From the NCBI RefSeq assembly GCF_028993555.1, contig NZ_CP118610.1:1054001-1118000 (forward strand): 64,000 nt of DNA, read 5' to 3'. The position numbers and the translations under genes are program-made. Positions within the stretch are counted from its first letter, which is position 1; the number at the start of each line of letters is the position of its first letter. Below, piece by piece: positions 12,548-22,084 of this stretch. Under the pieces are notes generated by a model. That model was given only the letters and a program-made list of their open reading frames with translations. It searched no databases and was not told where the DNA came from. Source of the stretch: Ensifer adhaerens. GTDB taxonomy: Bacteria > Pseudomonadota > Alphaproteobacteria > Rhizobiales > Rhizobiaceae.

Positions 12548-12640
12548 GGTCGTCCTGCCTTTGTAACAATGAAAGCCGTGGACAACCGGTTGCGGGCCAC
12601 GGGCAAGGTTGGCGCGAAACTACAAATCGCGGCCGAAAAG

Positions 12641-13825
12641 TCAAGGCCGTTTTGGATTCAAAACGATCCTGACCACCGAAAGCGCGACATAGAGGCCGAA
12701 AAATCCGGCGATCGCCCAGGCAAAGCCGTTGTTGCCGGTGGCATCCATTGAAGCACCGATGGCCTGCGGCCCCGCAACCGTGCCGACGGCATAGGAGAAC
12801 ACGAAAGCGGCGTTGGCGGCGGCAAGGTCGGCGCCCTGTAGCCGCGAGCCAAGGTGGCTGAGACCGACCGTATAGAGCCCGGAGACGCAGCCGCCCCAGA
12901 ACAACAATACTATCGCCATCAGGAACCAGCTTTCGACCAGAAGCGGCAGGAACAGTGCGCCAACAAGGCCGATAACAGTCATGGCCGAGAGCAGGGTGCG
13001 CCGGTCTCTGACGCGGTCGGACAACATGCCGACTGGGATCTGGAAGATGAAATTTCCGACCCCCATGACCGTCAGCAGGAGCGCCGCCTGCGATTCGCTG
13101 AAACCGGCCCTCGTTCCGAAGATGAGGAACAGCGAAAGACCGCCTGATTCGACCGCGCCGAAGATGAACACGGCGGCGGTTGCGGTCGGCACGAGGAAGA
13201 CATAGCGCAGGAAGTGCCGCTCCGGCTTCTCGTCGATCACGGGGCTTTCGTCGCGTGCGAGGAAGATCGGTACAGAGGCAAGCAGGATGACGCCGGCGCC
13301 AACCATGAAAGGCAGGATGCCTTCACTGCCGAGGATTGAAAACAGCAGCGGCCCGGTCAGGAAGCCCAGCGACAGGAACGTGCCATAGATGCCGAGCACG
13401 AAGCCGCGCTTTGCCGGTGGCGACGTGGCGTTGATCCAGAACTCGGAGAGAATGAAGAGGACGGTGATCGCCCCATGGAAAACGATCCGCAGTGGGAACC
13501 AGAGCCAGAAGTTGGTGATGTAGTAAAAGCCGAACGAACTCGTTGCGGCGATCAGGACGGCCCACAGCATTGTCGGCGCGACGCCGTGTCGATGAGCGAA
13601 CTTCGTCGTGAAAGGGGCGGCAACCATCGATGCCAGGCCAGCCATGGCGGAGTTCAAGCCGATCAGCGTCGAGGAAATCCCGCGCTTCTCCATGATGATC
13701 GACAGCAGCGGCAGACCGAGACCGATTGCGATGCCGACCGCGCTGATGGCGGCAACGGCCGCGATCAGCGACCGCCAGTGAATTTCCTCAACCGGTGCAA
13801 CTGTACCGGGCGACGGCTGTGACAT
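12641..13825 (-). CDS. Major facilitator superfamily transporter
   Basis: A 394-residue inner-membrane transporter with about 12 hydrophobic segments. The MFS loop motif between helices 2 and 3 is degenerate (TTKFAHRHGVAPTM), and the equivalent loop between helices 8 and 9 reads GMLSDRVRDRRT. It resembles the YcaD-like branch of small exporters of unknown substrate. The start at 13825 gives a natural N-terminus with AAGGA upstream; the frame is open to 13945. It starts 13 bp after the Nudix gene ends and may be the last gene of the long leftward string. Confidence 0.88.
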   Translation of the reverse strand: MSQPSPGTVAPVEEIHWRSLIAAVAAISAVGIAIGLGLPLLSIIMEKRGISSTLIGLNSAMAGLASMVAAPFTTKFAHRHGVAPTMLWAVLIAATSSFGFYYITNFWLWFPLRIVFHGAITVLFILSEFWINATSPPAKRGFVLGIYGTFLSLGFLTGPLLFSILGSEGILPFMVGAGVILLASVPIFLARDESPVIDEKPERHFLRYVFLVPTATAAVFIFGAVESGGLSLFLIFGTRAGFSESQAALLLTVMGVGNFIFQIPVGMLSDRVRDRRTLLSAMTVIGLVGALFLPLLVESWFLMAIVLLFWGGCVSGLYTVGLSHLGSRLQGADLAAANAAFVFSYAVGTVAGPQAIGASMDATGNNGFAWAIAGFFGLYVALSVVRIVLNPKRP

Positions 13826-13838
13826 GCGACGAGGGTCC

Positions 13839-14543
13839 TTAGAGCAACGTGCGGACGAGGCGCCCACGGCGCGCGGCATAAAGTGGCACCGCTCGTTCGC
13901 AGGTAAGCGACGGATCGGTATCGAGACTGCTTCTGAGGTCCGCAAGTATGATGGCGGTGATATCAGGTATCCGTAGCGACGGAGTTACGTTCACATCGAT
14001 CCACTGCAAATCCTGAAGCTCCCGGCTGTCCAGGAAACGTGTCGGATCGATTTCGGCTTCGTCCACAAACAAAGCGAAGAAACGCGTATCGAACCGCCGC
14101 GCGTGGCCCGGAGGGGTGATGGCCCGAGCCATATAGCGCAACTTTGCAAGTTCGGGAAGAAATGGAACCACTGCGGTGGGCGAGGGAGCCGGTTGCCCGA
14201 TGGCGATGCCGGCTTCTTCGTAAAGTTCGCGCAGTGCGGCAAGGGCGAGTGCGCGGGCGCGTGCATCCGTCAGCTCGCGTGTGCCGGCCGCCTTCAGCGC
14301 ATGCAGGACGGATGGGTGCAGATCGGAGCCGAAGCCGATGCGATGATCGCCGGCATCCCGCCGTCCGCCAGGGAAGACATAGAGATCCGGCATGAAGACA
14401 TGGGCGCTGTGCCGTTTGCCCATCAGGACGCGCACGCGTCCCCCTTGGCGGTCGAGCAGCATGATGGAGGCCGCATCGCGTGGTCGGACGGGTGCGGAAC
14501 GCTGGCGTTCGACCTCTCCGCCCGGGCTCCGCGCAGATGTCAT
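13839..14543 (-). CDS. Nudix hydrolase with split Nudix box
   Basis: A 234-residue pyrophosphohydrolase. The Nudix box is recognisable as FPGG at the front and RELYEEAGI at the back, but about 50 residues (DLHPSVLHALKAAGTRELTD...) are inserted between them. That matches the NUDT19-like branch, whose members act on CoA-type or related substrates. The start codon overlaps the DUF983 stop by 4 bp (ATGA), indicating translational coupling. The substrate is an inference. Confidence 0.85.
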   Translation of the reverse strand: MTSARSPGGEVERQRSAPVRPRDAASIMLLDRQGGRVRVLMGKRHSAHVFMPDLYVFPGGRRDAGDHRIGFGSDLHPSVLHALKAAGTRELTDARARALALAALRELYEEAGIAIGQPAPSPTAVVPFLPELAKLRYMARAITPPGHARRFDTRFFALFVDEAEIDPTRFLDSRELQDLQWIDVNVTPSLRIPDITAIILADLRSSLDTDPSLTCERAVPLYAARRGRLVRTLL

Positions 14544-14995
14544 GCTCTGTCGTCTCGCGGCGGCAGGACATCTTCCGGCGTGTCCTCGTGGCCGCCAAAA
14601 CCGTGCATCTTGAGTGCCCATTGCAGCCCGATGACGGCACCCTTGACCGGCTGAAGCAGCGCCAGAGAACTGATCACGGTGATCGGTGCCCAGATCGCCA
14701 GATGCTGCCACGTCGTCAACGGCAGGATCAGATCGGTCATCATGTAGCCGGCAAGCACGACGTGGCCGACGATCGTCACGACGATATAGGGCGGGAAGTC
14801 ATCGGCGCGGTGATGGTCCATGCGCTCGCCGCAGGCGGCGCAGGCATCGACGGACTTGACGTAGCTGCGAAACAGCTTGCCGCTACCACAGGCCGGGCAA
14901 CGGCCAAGAAAGCCGCGCTTCATCGAAAGGCCAACGGAGCGCTCGTCGCTTTCGCTACCACCCAGCTGAAGTGTTTCGCCTGCCGCTGCTTTCAT
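14540..14995 (-). CDS. DUF983 family membrane protein
   Basis: A 151-residue protein with two Cys pairs near the front (RCPACGSGKLF and ACAACGERM), then two membrane segments around residues 70-120. This is the layout of DUF983, often found near cytochrome oxidase or rnr genes in alphaproteobacteria. The Cys motifs look like a rubredoxin-type metal site. It lies 26 bp after rnr and overlaps the Nudix gene. The function is unknown. Confidence 0.88.
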   Translation of the reverse strand: MKAAAGETLQLGGSESDERSVGLSMKRGFLGRCPACGSGKLFRSYVKSVDACAACGERMDHHRADDFPPYIVVTIVGHVVLAGYMMTDLILPLTTWQHLAIWAPITVISSLALLQPVKGAVIGLQWALKMHGFGGHEDTPEDVLPPRDDRA

Positions 14996-15021
14996 GCCTG
15001 TTCCTCTGCCTTACGGGATTT

Positions 15022-17394
15022 CTAGCGCCTGCCTCGCGGCGGCCGCGTTCCCGGCTTCTTCCGTGCTCCAGTGCGATCGCGCCGGCCGGACTTGTGGAAG
15101 GAGCGCGTTGCCGTCGGCATCTTGCGCCCCTCGCTTTGCATCTCGAACCTGAGCGCCCCTGCGAGCGGTACAGCTTCAACGAGCTTGACGCGCACGGGAT
15201 CGCCGAGGCGATAGCCGAGCCCGGTCTTTTCGCCGGACAGCGCCTGATGCGCCTCGTCGTAGATGAAGTAGTCGCGTCCGAGCGTAGATATCGGAACGAA
15301 GCCATCTGCGCCATAGGCTGGCAGGGTGACAAAGAGTCCCGCCTTGGTGACGCCGGAGACACGGCCTTCGAATTCCTCGCCGACGCGACCATTCAGATGG
15401 TGCGCGATCAGTCGGTCGACGGTATCGCGTTCCGCTGCCATGGCGCGGCGCTCGAAGGTCGAGATTTCGGCGGCGATGTCGTCGAGCACACCTTCTTCCT
15501 GCGGCGTCAGCCCGCCTTCGCCCAGACCAAGCGAGGCGACCAGCGCGCGATGGACGATGAGGTCGGCGTAGCGCCGGATCGGCGAGGTAAAGTGCGCGTA
15601 CTTCAAGAGGTTCAGGCCAAAGTGCCCGATATTCTCCGGGCTATAGATGGCCTGGCTCTGCGAGCGCAGCACCATCTCGTTGACCATCGTTTCGAAGGGC
15701 TTTCCTTCGGCCTTGGCGAGAACGCCGTTGAAATGGTTCGAGCGCATGTTGCCGCCCTTGACGAGCGAGATGTCGAGCGTCGCCAGGAACTCGCGCAGGC
15801 TTTCCTGCTTGGCGAGCGACGGCTGGTCGTGCACGCGATAGATCAGCACCTGGCGCTTCTGCTCAAGCGTCTCGGCGGCAGCCACGTTCGCCTGGATCAT
15901 CATCTCTTCGATCAGCTTGTGGGCATCGAGGCGTTCGGGAACGAAGACACGGTCGACCGTCCCGTCGGGCTTCAGGATGATCTTGCGCTCGGGCATGTTG
16001 AGCTCGAGCGGCTGGCGCCGGTCGCGCCCACGCGTGAGGATGCGGTAGGCTTCCCAGAGTGGCTTCAGGATCGCGTCGAGGATCGGCCCGGTCTTGTCGT
16101 CCGGGTTGCCGTCGATCGCCGCCTGCGCCTGCTGGTAGGAGAGCTTCGCCGCGCTCTTCATCATGATGCGGTGGAAGGTGTGCCCGGCCTTGCGGCCTTC
16201 CTTGGAGAAGCGCATGCGCACGGCAAGCGCCGGTCGGTCAACGCCTTCCTTGAGGGAGCAGAGGTCGTTCGAAATCCGCTCGGGCAACATCGGTACCACC
16301 CGGTCGGGGAAATAGACCGAGTTGCCGCGCTTCAGCGCCTCGAGGTCCAGCGCGGATTTTGGCCGGACATAGTAGGAGACGTCGGCGATCGCGACCGTGA
16401 CGATGACGCCACCCGGATTGTCCTCGGACGGATCCGGCTCCGCATGAACGGCGTCGTCGTGATCCTTCGCATCGGCCGGGTCGATGGTGATGAGCGGCAG
16501 TGCGCGCCAGTCCTCTCGGTGTGCCATGGTAGCGGGGCCGGCAGCGTTGGCCTCTTCGATCACCCGTTCCGGGAAAATGTGGGGGATGCCGTGTGCATGG
16601 ATGGCGATCATCGAGATCGCCTTTTCGGAAGCGACCGAGCCGATGACGTTTTGCACCTGCGCGCGCGGCAGACCATAGCGGCCGAGACGCGAGAGCTGCA
16701 CTTCGACGAGATCGCCGTCCTGGGCGTTGCCGGTGAATTCAGGGTCGACCAGCACTTCTTCGCCGCGCTTTTCGATCGGCATCAGGCGGCCACCGCCGCC
16801 AGGTGTGGCGCGGAAGACGCCGAGCACGGCGTCCTTGCGCTTGTCGAGAACCTTGATGATGCGCGCCGTATAGGCAGGACCGCCACGCTCCTTTGCGGGG
16901 AAGATCTTGGCAAGCACCCGGTCGCCGAGGCCACCGACGGGCACCTTGCCCTTGGCCTTGCCGACGGCCGACTGCTTGATCAGCACCGCCGGCGCGACGC
17001 CGTCATCGTCCAGCCATTCGGCGGGCCGGCCGATCAACTCGCCGTCAACGTCACGGATGGTAATGTCGAGCACTGTGACCGGGGGCAGGGCGCCGGGGCG
17101 CACGAGCGACTTGCGCTTCTTCTCGACGAGGCCGTCCTGTTCGAGCGACTTGAGCAGTGCCTTGAGCTCGACGCGGGTGTCACCCTTGAGACCGAAAGCT
17201 TTTGCAATCTCGCGCTTGGAGGCGCGGTCCGGGTTTTCGGCGATGAAACGCATCAGCACGTCACGCGGCGGAACCGCGCCGTGAATGATGGGCTCGCTTG
17301 CCGGAGCCGGTCCGGCCTTGGCCGCGCGAGCAGGCTTCTTGCCCAGGCTTCTTTTGCCGGACTGTTCGGTCGGGTCGCGCGGTATTCTGGTCAA
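15022..17394 (-). CDS. rnr: Ribonuclease R
   Basis: A 790-residue 3'-5' exoribonuclease of the RNB family that degrades structured RNA. In order: an N-terminal winged-helix region, cold-shock domains, the RNB domain with the catalytic acid cluster (DPADAKDHDDAVHAE near residue 310), a C-terminal S1 domain (FEGRVSGVTKAGLFV), and a basic tail. The start is a TTG at 17394, only 2 bp after the topA stop; the ribosome site is inside the topA tail (GAAGGGC). It is part of the leftward topA-rnr-DUF983-Nudix unit. Confidence 0.96.
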   Translation of the reverse strand: MTRIPRDPTEQSGKRSLGKKPARAAKAGPAPASEPIIHGAVPPRDVLMRFIAENPDRASKREIAKAFGLKGDTRVELKALLKSLEQDGLVEKKRKSLVRPGALPPVTVLDITIRDVDGELIGRPAEWLDDDGVAPAVLIKQSAVGKAKGKVPVGGLGDRVLAKIFPAKERGGPAYTARIIKVLDKRKDAVLGVFRATPGGGGRLMPIEKRGEEVLVDPEFTGNAQDGDLVEVQLSRLGRYGLPRAQVQNVIGSVASEKAISMIAIHAHGIPHIFPERVIEEANAAGPATMAHREDWRALPLITIDPADAKDHDDAVHAEPDPSEDNPGGVIVTVAIADVSYYVRPKSALDLEALKRGNSVYFPDRVVPMLPERISNDLCSLKEGVDRPALAVRMRFSKEGRKAGHTFHRIMMKSAAKLSYQQAQAAIDGNPDDKTGPILDAILKPLWEAYRILTRGRDRRQPLELNMPERKIILKPDGTVDRVFVPERLDAHKLIEEMMIQANVAAAETLEQKRQVLIYRVHDQPSLAKQESLREFLATLDISLVKGGNMRSNHFNGVLAKAEGKPFETMVNEMVLRSQSQAIYSPENIGHFGLNLLKYAHFTSPIRRYADLIVHRALVASLGLGEGGLTPQEEGVLDDIAAEISTFERRAMAAERDTVDRLIAHHLNGRVGEEFEGRVSGVTKAGLFVTLPAYGADGFVPISTLGRDYFIYDEAHQALSGEKTGLGYRLGDPVRVKLVEAVPLAGALRFEMQSEGRKMPTATRSFHKSGRRDRTGARKKPGTRPPRGRR

Positions 17395-17396
17395 AA

Positions 17397-20063
17397 TCAG
17401 CCCTTCTTGGCCTTGGCGGCCGTCTTTGTCTTGCTCTTGGCAGGTGCCTTGGCCTTGGTGGTCTTTGCGGCTCCATCTTCGGACTTTGTCGCCGCCTTCG
17501 TGGTCTTGGCCTTGCTTGCCTTGCCCTTGGTCGTTCCGCCCTTGGCGGCACGCTCGGATATCAGCACAAGTGCCTCCTCGACCGTCACCGACTGCGGATC
17601 CTTGCCCTTCGGCAGGGTGGCGTTGACCTTGCCCCAGTTGACATAGGGACCGTAGCGGCCGTCACGAACCGTGATGGCGCCACCTTCCGGATGATCGCCA
17701 AGCTCCTTGAGCGACGCGGCGGCGGTGCGGCCACGGCCGGCGCCGGCCTTCGACTGCTTGTCGGCGAGAACCGAGACGGCGCGGTTGAGGCCGATCGAGA
17801 AGACGTCTTCGATCGATTCGAGATTGGCATACGTGCCATCGTGCAGCACGAATGGTCCGTATCGGCCAAGGCCGGTCGAGATCATCTTGCCGGTCTCCGG
17901 ATGCGCGCCGATATCGCGCGGCAGCGAAAGCAGCGCGACGGCCTTCTCGTGGTCGATGGTCGATGGCGTCCAGCCTTTCGGCAGGCTCGAGCGCTTCGCT
18001 TCCTTGCCGTCACCGCGCTGGACATAGGGACCGAAGCGCCCGCTGCGTAGCGTGATCTCCTCGCCGGTATGCGGGTCCTTGCCAAGCGCCTGCGGCTCAT
18101 TCGAAACCGCCGCTTCCTGGTCGCCGTTGCTTTCGGAGGAGAGCTGGCGGGTGAAGTTGCACTCCGGATAGTTCGAGCAGCCGACGAAGGCGCCGTACTT
18201 GCCGAGCTTCAGCGACAGCTTGCCGGTGCCGCAGACCTGGCAGGTGCGCGGGTCGCCGCCGTCTTCGCGCTTGGGGAAGACCAGCGGCGCCAGTTCCTCG
18301 TTCAGTGCGTCGAGCACGTTGGTGACGCGCAATTCCTTGGTTTCTTCGATCTGCGCGAAGAAATCCTTCCAAAAGTCGCGAAGCACGTCCTTCCAGTTGA
18401 CCTCGCCGGCCGAGACCTGGTCGAGCTTTTCTTCGAGAGAAGCGGTGAAATCGTAGCCGACATACCGGGTGAAGAAGCTTTCCAGGAACGCTGTAACCAG
18501 CCGCCCCTTGGCCTGGGGTATGAGCTTGCGCTTGTCGTTGGTGATGTAGTCGCGGTCGAGCAGCGTCGTGACCGTCGCTGCATAGGTCGACGGCCGGCCG
18601 ATGCCGAGCTCTTCCATCTTCTTGATCAGACTTGCTTCCGAGTAACGCGGCGGCGGCTCGGTGAAGTGCTGCGAGGCGTTGATCTTCTGCTTGGCGAGGT
18701 TTTCGCGCGCATTGATCTCCGGCAGGCGGCCATCCTCGTCACCGTCGTCCGTCTGTTCGCCGTCTTCCTTGGCATCCGTATAGGCGGCGATGAAGCCGTC
18801 AAAGCGGATGACGGAGCCGGTGGCACGCAGGCCAGCCTTCTGGCCACCGTTGTCGGCGGTGATTTCCGCGGTCGTGCGTTCGATCTCGGCCGACGCCATC
18901 TGGCTGGCGATGCCGCGCTTCCAGACGAGGTCGTAGAGCCTGAGCATGTCGCCATCGAGGAAGCGGCGCACCTGGTCCGGCGTGCGGTTGAAATCAGTCG
19001 GTCGGATGGCTTCGTGCGCTTCCTGGGCGTTCTTCGCCTTGGTCGAATAGAAGCGCGGCTTTTCCGGCAGGTAACGGTCGCCGAATTGGCTGGCGATCGC
19101 CTTGCGCGAGGCTTCGATCGCTTCCGGTGCCATCTGCACGCCGTCGGTACGCATATAGGTGATCAGACCGACGGTCTCGCCGCCGATGTCGACGCCTTCA
19201 TAAAGCTTCTGTGCGACCTGCATGGTACGCGAAGCGGAGAAACCGAGCTTGGAGGAGGCGGCCTGCTGTAGCGTCGACGTGGTAAAGGGCGGCGACGGAT
19301 TGCGCTTGACGGGCTTGGCTTCGATGCTGTCGACGACATAGGCGGCGCCGTCGAGCAGGGTCTTCAGCCGGTTGGCCTCTTCGCCGTTGCCGACAGCCCT
19401 CGGTGCGAGGCGCTTGCCATCGGCCGAGACGAGGCGAGCCTCGAACTCGTCGCCGCGCGGGGTCTTCAAGAGCGCGGAAATGTTCCAGTATTCTTCGGAG
19501 ACGAAGCGCTCGATCTCGGATTCGCGGTCGCAGACAAGGCGCAGCGTAACGGACTGCACGCGGCCAGCCGAGCGGGCCCCAGGCAGCTTGCGCCAGAGCA
19601 CCGGCGACAGGTTGAAGCCGACGAGGTAGTCGAGAGCGCGTCGCGCCAGATAGGCGTCGACCAGCGAGATATCGATGTCGCGCGGATGGGCGATCGCCTC
19701 GAGAACAGCCTTCTTGGTGATGGCGTTGAAAGCCACGCGCTTGACCGGCTTGTCGCCCAGCACCTTCTTCTTCTTCAGAAGATCGAGCACGTGCCAGGAA
19801 ATGGCTTCGCCTTCGCGATCCGGGTCGGTTGCGAGAATGAGGCCGTCAGAGGATTTGACCGCGTCGGCAATGTCCTTCATACGCTTGGCCGAAGCGCCGT
19901 CGACCTCCCAGGACATTTCGAAGTCTTCATCCGGACGGACCGAACCGTCCTTCGCCGGAAGATCGCGCACATGGCCGAACGAAGCCAGTACCTTGTAGCC
20001 AGGGCCGAGGTACTTGTTGATCGTCTTTGCCTTGGAAGGCGACTCCACCACTACAACATTCAT
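17397..20063 (-). CDS. topA: DNA topoisomerase I
   Basis: An 888-residue type IA topoisomerase that relaxes negative supercoils. It has a Toprim domain (VVVVESPSKAKTINKYLG at the N-terminus; DPDREGEAISW near residue 110), the catalytic Tyr in GLITYMRTDG near residue 310, a C4 zinc finger near residue 600 (CQVC...CSNYPEC), several topoisomerase C-terminal repeats, and a Lys/Ala-rich tail. The ATG at 20063 gives the usual MNVVVVESP start; ATG 20069 and TTG 20081 are alternatives. Confidence 0.97.
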   Translation of the reverse strand: MNVVVVESPSKAKTINKYLGPGYKVLASFGHVRDLPAKDGSVRPDEDFEMSWEVDGASAKRMKDIADAVKSSDGLILATDPDREGEAISWHVLDLLKKKKVLGDKPVKRVAFNAITKKAVLEAIAHPRDIDISLVDAYLARRALDYLVGFNLSPVLWRKLPGARSAGRVQSVTLRLVCDRESEIERFVSEEYWNISALLKTPRGDEFEARLVSADGKRLAPRAVGNGEEANRLKTLLDGAAYVVDSIEAKPVKRNPSPPFTTSTLQQAASSKLGFSASRTMQVAQKLYEGVDIGGETVGLITYMRTDGVQMAPEAIEASRKAIASQFGDRYLPEKPRFYSTKAKNAQEAHEAIRPTDFNRTPDQVRRFLDGDMLRLYDLVWKRGIASQMASAEIERTTAEITADNGGQKAGLRATGSVIRFDGFIAAYTDAKEDGEQTDDGDEDGRLPEINARENLAKQKINASQHFTEPPPRYSEASLIKKMEELGIGRPSTYAATVTTLLDRDYITNDKRKLIPQAKGRLVTAFLESFFTRYVGYDFTASLEEKLDQVSAGEVNWKDVLRDFWKDFFAQIEETKELRVTNVLDALNEELAPLVFPKREDGGDPRTCQVCGTGKLSLKLGKYGAFVGCSNYPECNFTRQLSSESNGDQEAAVSNEPQALGKDPHTGEEITLRSGRFGPYVQRGDGKEAKRSSLPKGWTPSTIDHEKAVALLSLPRDIGAHPETGKMISTGLGRYGPFVLHDGTYANLESIEDVFSIGLNRAVSVLADKQSKAGAGRGRTAAASLKELGDHPEGGAITVRDGRYGPYVNWGKVNATLPKGKDPQSVTVEEALVLISERAAKGGTTKGKASKAKTTKAATKSEDGAAKTTKAKAPAKSKTKTAAKAKKG

Positions 20064-20294
20064 CGTCATTTTCTGAGACAACCGGTTCTGGTTCGGGCGT
20101 CAGCGCTGTCAGCGCCGTGTGTCGCCTTGTATCGATGCCCCGAAATGGACAGGGATTCGTGCGGGGTCAAGAGGGTTCACCCAAAATAACGACGAGAGCA
20201 GGCGATGCAATTCGCGCAAGATCGCATCGCATCTGCAATCTGCAATGGGTGCTTGATCGCTTCCTCACGGCCGCGGGGGCGCCATCGCCAGTGC

Positions 20295-21443
20295 TCATTC
20301 GTTTGTCGCAAGAGACACGAGCCCTCCGGCGTGGCGATCGAGCCGCCCGGCGAGATCGAGCTCCAGGAGAAGAAGGTAGACCTGTGCTGGCGAAAGCCCG
20401 GTATGCCTGACAATGTCGTCGGTTTCGACAGGCGTCAGACCAAGCGCATTGATGATGGCCGCACGGTCGCTGTCTTTGGTTGCAGCAGGCGGGCTCGGTT
20501 GCGCATGCCCCTCCGGTTCCCTGGCGCTCGGCAAGCGCAGCTCGAATTGGCTGAGCGGCGCCAATGCTTCGAGGACATCGTCCGGTGACGTCGTGACGAT
20601 CGCGCCCTGCTTCAAAAGGTCGTTCGTACCGTGGCATCGGGGATCGAGCGGCGATCCCGGAACGGCAAAGACAAGGCGCCCGAAATCTGCGGCATACCGC
20701 GCGGTGATCAACGAGCCGGAACGATTGGCCGCCTCGACGACGGTCACGCCGAGGCTGACGCCGGCAATCAGCCGGTTGCGACGGGGGAAATCGCGTGCGC
20801 GCGGCTCCCAGCCGAAGGGCATCTCGCTGATTGCCAGGCCGCGGCCAGTGGTGATCGCATCCAGCAGGCCGATGTTTTCGGGCGGGTAGGGTCGATCCAG
20901 GCCACCCGCGAGTGCGGCGATCGTACCGGTTTCTAGGCTCGCCCGATGGGCGGCCGTATCGATGCCGCGGGCAAGACCCGAGGTGACGACATAGCCGGCG
21001 CGACCGGCATCGCGCGCAATCATCGCCGCGAACTTGGCACCGCTGGCCGAAGCGTTGCGTGAGCCGACAATGGCAAGCGACGGGCGGGTTGCAGCTTTGG
21101 GATCACCCTTCATGGCGAGAAGTGGGGGAGCGCCGTCGATCTGTCTCAGTGCTGAAGGATAGCCCGGCTCGCCGATACCGACAAAGACGGCGCCATGGCG
21201 TCGCGCCGCCTCCAACTCGCGTTCGGCCTCATCTACCGTCGCCACACGATAGGCTTGCTTGGTCCCTCCGCGCCGGGATAGTTCGGGAAGCGCGTCGAGT
21301 GCGTTTTCCGCGGTGCCGAAGTGGTTGATCAGATCCCTGAAGGCGATGGGGCCGACATTGTCGCTGCGGATCAGCCGCAGCCAGGAGATTTTCTGTCGTT
21401 CGGTCAGCGCCACTCCGGTTCGTTCTGCGCTGCCCTCAGACAT
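20295..21443 (-). CDS. dprA: DNA-processing protein DprA
   Basis: A 382-residue DprA/Smf protein that binds single-stranded DNA and loads RecA during DNA uptake. The Rossmann-like core is clear: [46 protein letters not shown], and the RNRLIAGVS stretch. A C-terminal winged-helix-like domain follows ([24 protein letters not shown]). Its start overlaps the plsY stop by one base (TAATG). About 230 bp separate it from topA, which may therefore have its own promoter. Confidence 0.95.
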   Translation of the reverse strand: MSEGSAERTGVALTERQKISWLRLIRSDNVGPIAFRDLINHFGTAENALDALPELSRRGGTKQAYRVATVDEAERELEAARRHGAVFVGIGEPGYPSALRQIDGAPPLLAMKGDPKAATRPSLAIVGSRNASASGAKFAAMIARDAGRAGYVVTSGLARGIDTAAHRASLETGTIAALAGGLDRPYPPENIGLLDAITTGRGLAISEMPFGWEPRARDFPRRNRLIAGVSLGVTVVEAANRSGSLITARYAADFGRLVFAVPGSPLDPRCHGTNDLLKQGAIVTTSPDDVLEALAPLSQFELRLPSAREPEGHAQPSPPAATKDSDRAAIINALGLTPVETDDIVRHTGLSPAQVYLLLLELDLAGRLDRHAGGLVSLATNE

Positions 21444-22054
21444 TATCCCTTATCCCCGATCTTGCTTTCCGTGCCGGCAAGCAGCCGCTGAATGTTGGCG
21501 CGGTGCTTCACCCAGGTAATGACGGTCATCGCCGCAAAAAGCAGAGCGACTTTCCCGTTGCCTACTGCGTAAAGTAGAACCGGAATGATAGCCGTTGCAA
21601 CCAGGGCGGACAATGAGGAGTAGCGGCTGATTTTCGCCATGCCGAGCCAGATGGCGGCAAAGGCAAGGACCATGGGAGGGGCGAGGCCGAGCAGGACGCC
21701 GATATAGGTGGCGACACCCTTGCCGCCCTTGAAGCCGAGCCAGACCGGATAGAGATGGCCGATGAAAGCGGCGAAGCCGGCGGCGATGCCTGCCTCGACA
21801 CCCCAATGGGAGGCGATGGCTGCCGCTGCCGTGCCCTTCAGGGCATCGAGCAGCAGGGTGGCGGCCGCGAGTTTCTTGTTGCCGGTTCTCAGCACGTTGG
21901 TCGCGCCGATATTGCCCGAGCCGATCTTTCGCACGTCGCCCAGCCCCGCCATGCGGGTCAGCAGCAGTCCGAATGGAATCGAGCCGAGCAGATAGCCGAA
22001 GCCCAGGCTCAACAACGTCAGGGGCAGCCCAAGCTGCCAGGAAAATAGATCCAC
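21443..22054 (-). CDS. plsY: Glycerol-3-phosphate acyltransferase PlsY
   Basis: A 203-residue inner-membrane enzyme that acylates glycerol-3-phosphate from acyl-phosphate in phospholipid synthesis. Family motifs are present: [11 protein letters not shown] near residue 24, [17 protein letters not shown] near residue 42, and [10 protein letters not shown] near residue 107. Several membrane helices are evident. It lies between pyrC' (30 bp away) and dprA (1-base overlap) in the leftward operon. Confidence 0.96.
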   Translation of the reverse strand: MDLFSWQLGLPLTLLSLGFGYLLGSIPFGLLLTRMAGLGDVRKIGSGNIGATNVLRTGNKKLAAATLLLDALKGTAAAAIASHWGVEAGIAAGFAAFIGHLYPVWLGFKGGKGVATYIGVLLGLAPPMVLAFAAIWLGMAKISRYSSLSALVATAIIPVLLYAVGNGKVALLFAAMTVITWVKHRANIQRLLAGTESKIGDKG

Positions 22055-22084
22055 CGGTTCCCCTCCCGCGTGACCGCTTTGGGC

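Noticed and set aside
14971..17646. 891-codon frame opposite rnr
   Set aside because: It is the reverse strand of rnr, a GC-rich shadow frame without a plausible domain or ribosome site; rnr has all its motifs.
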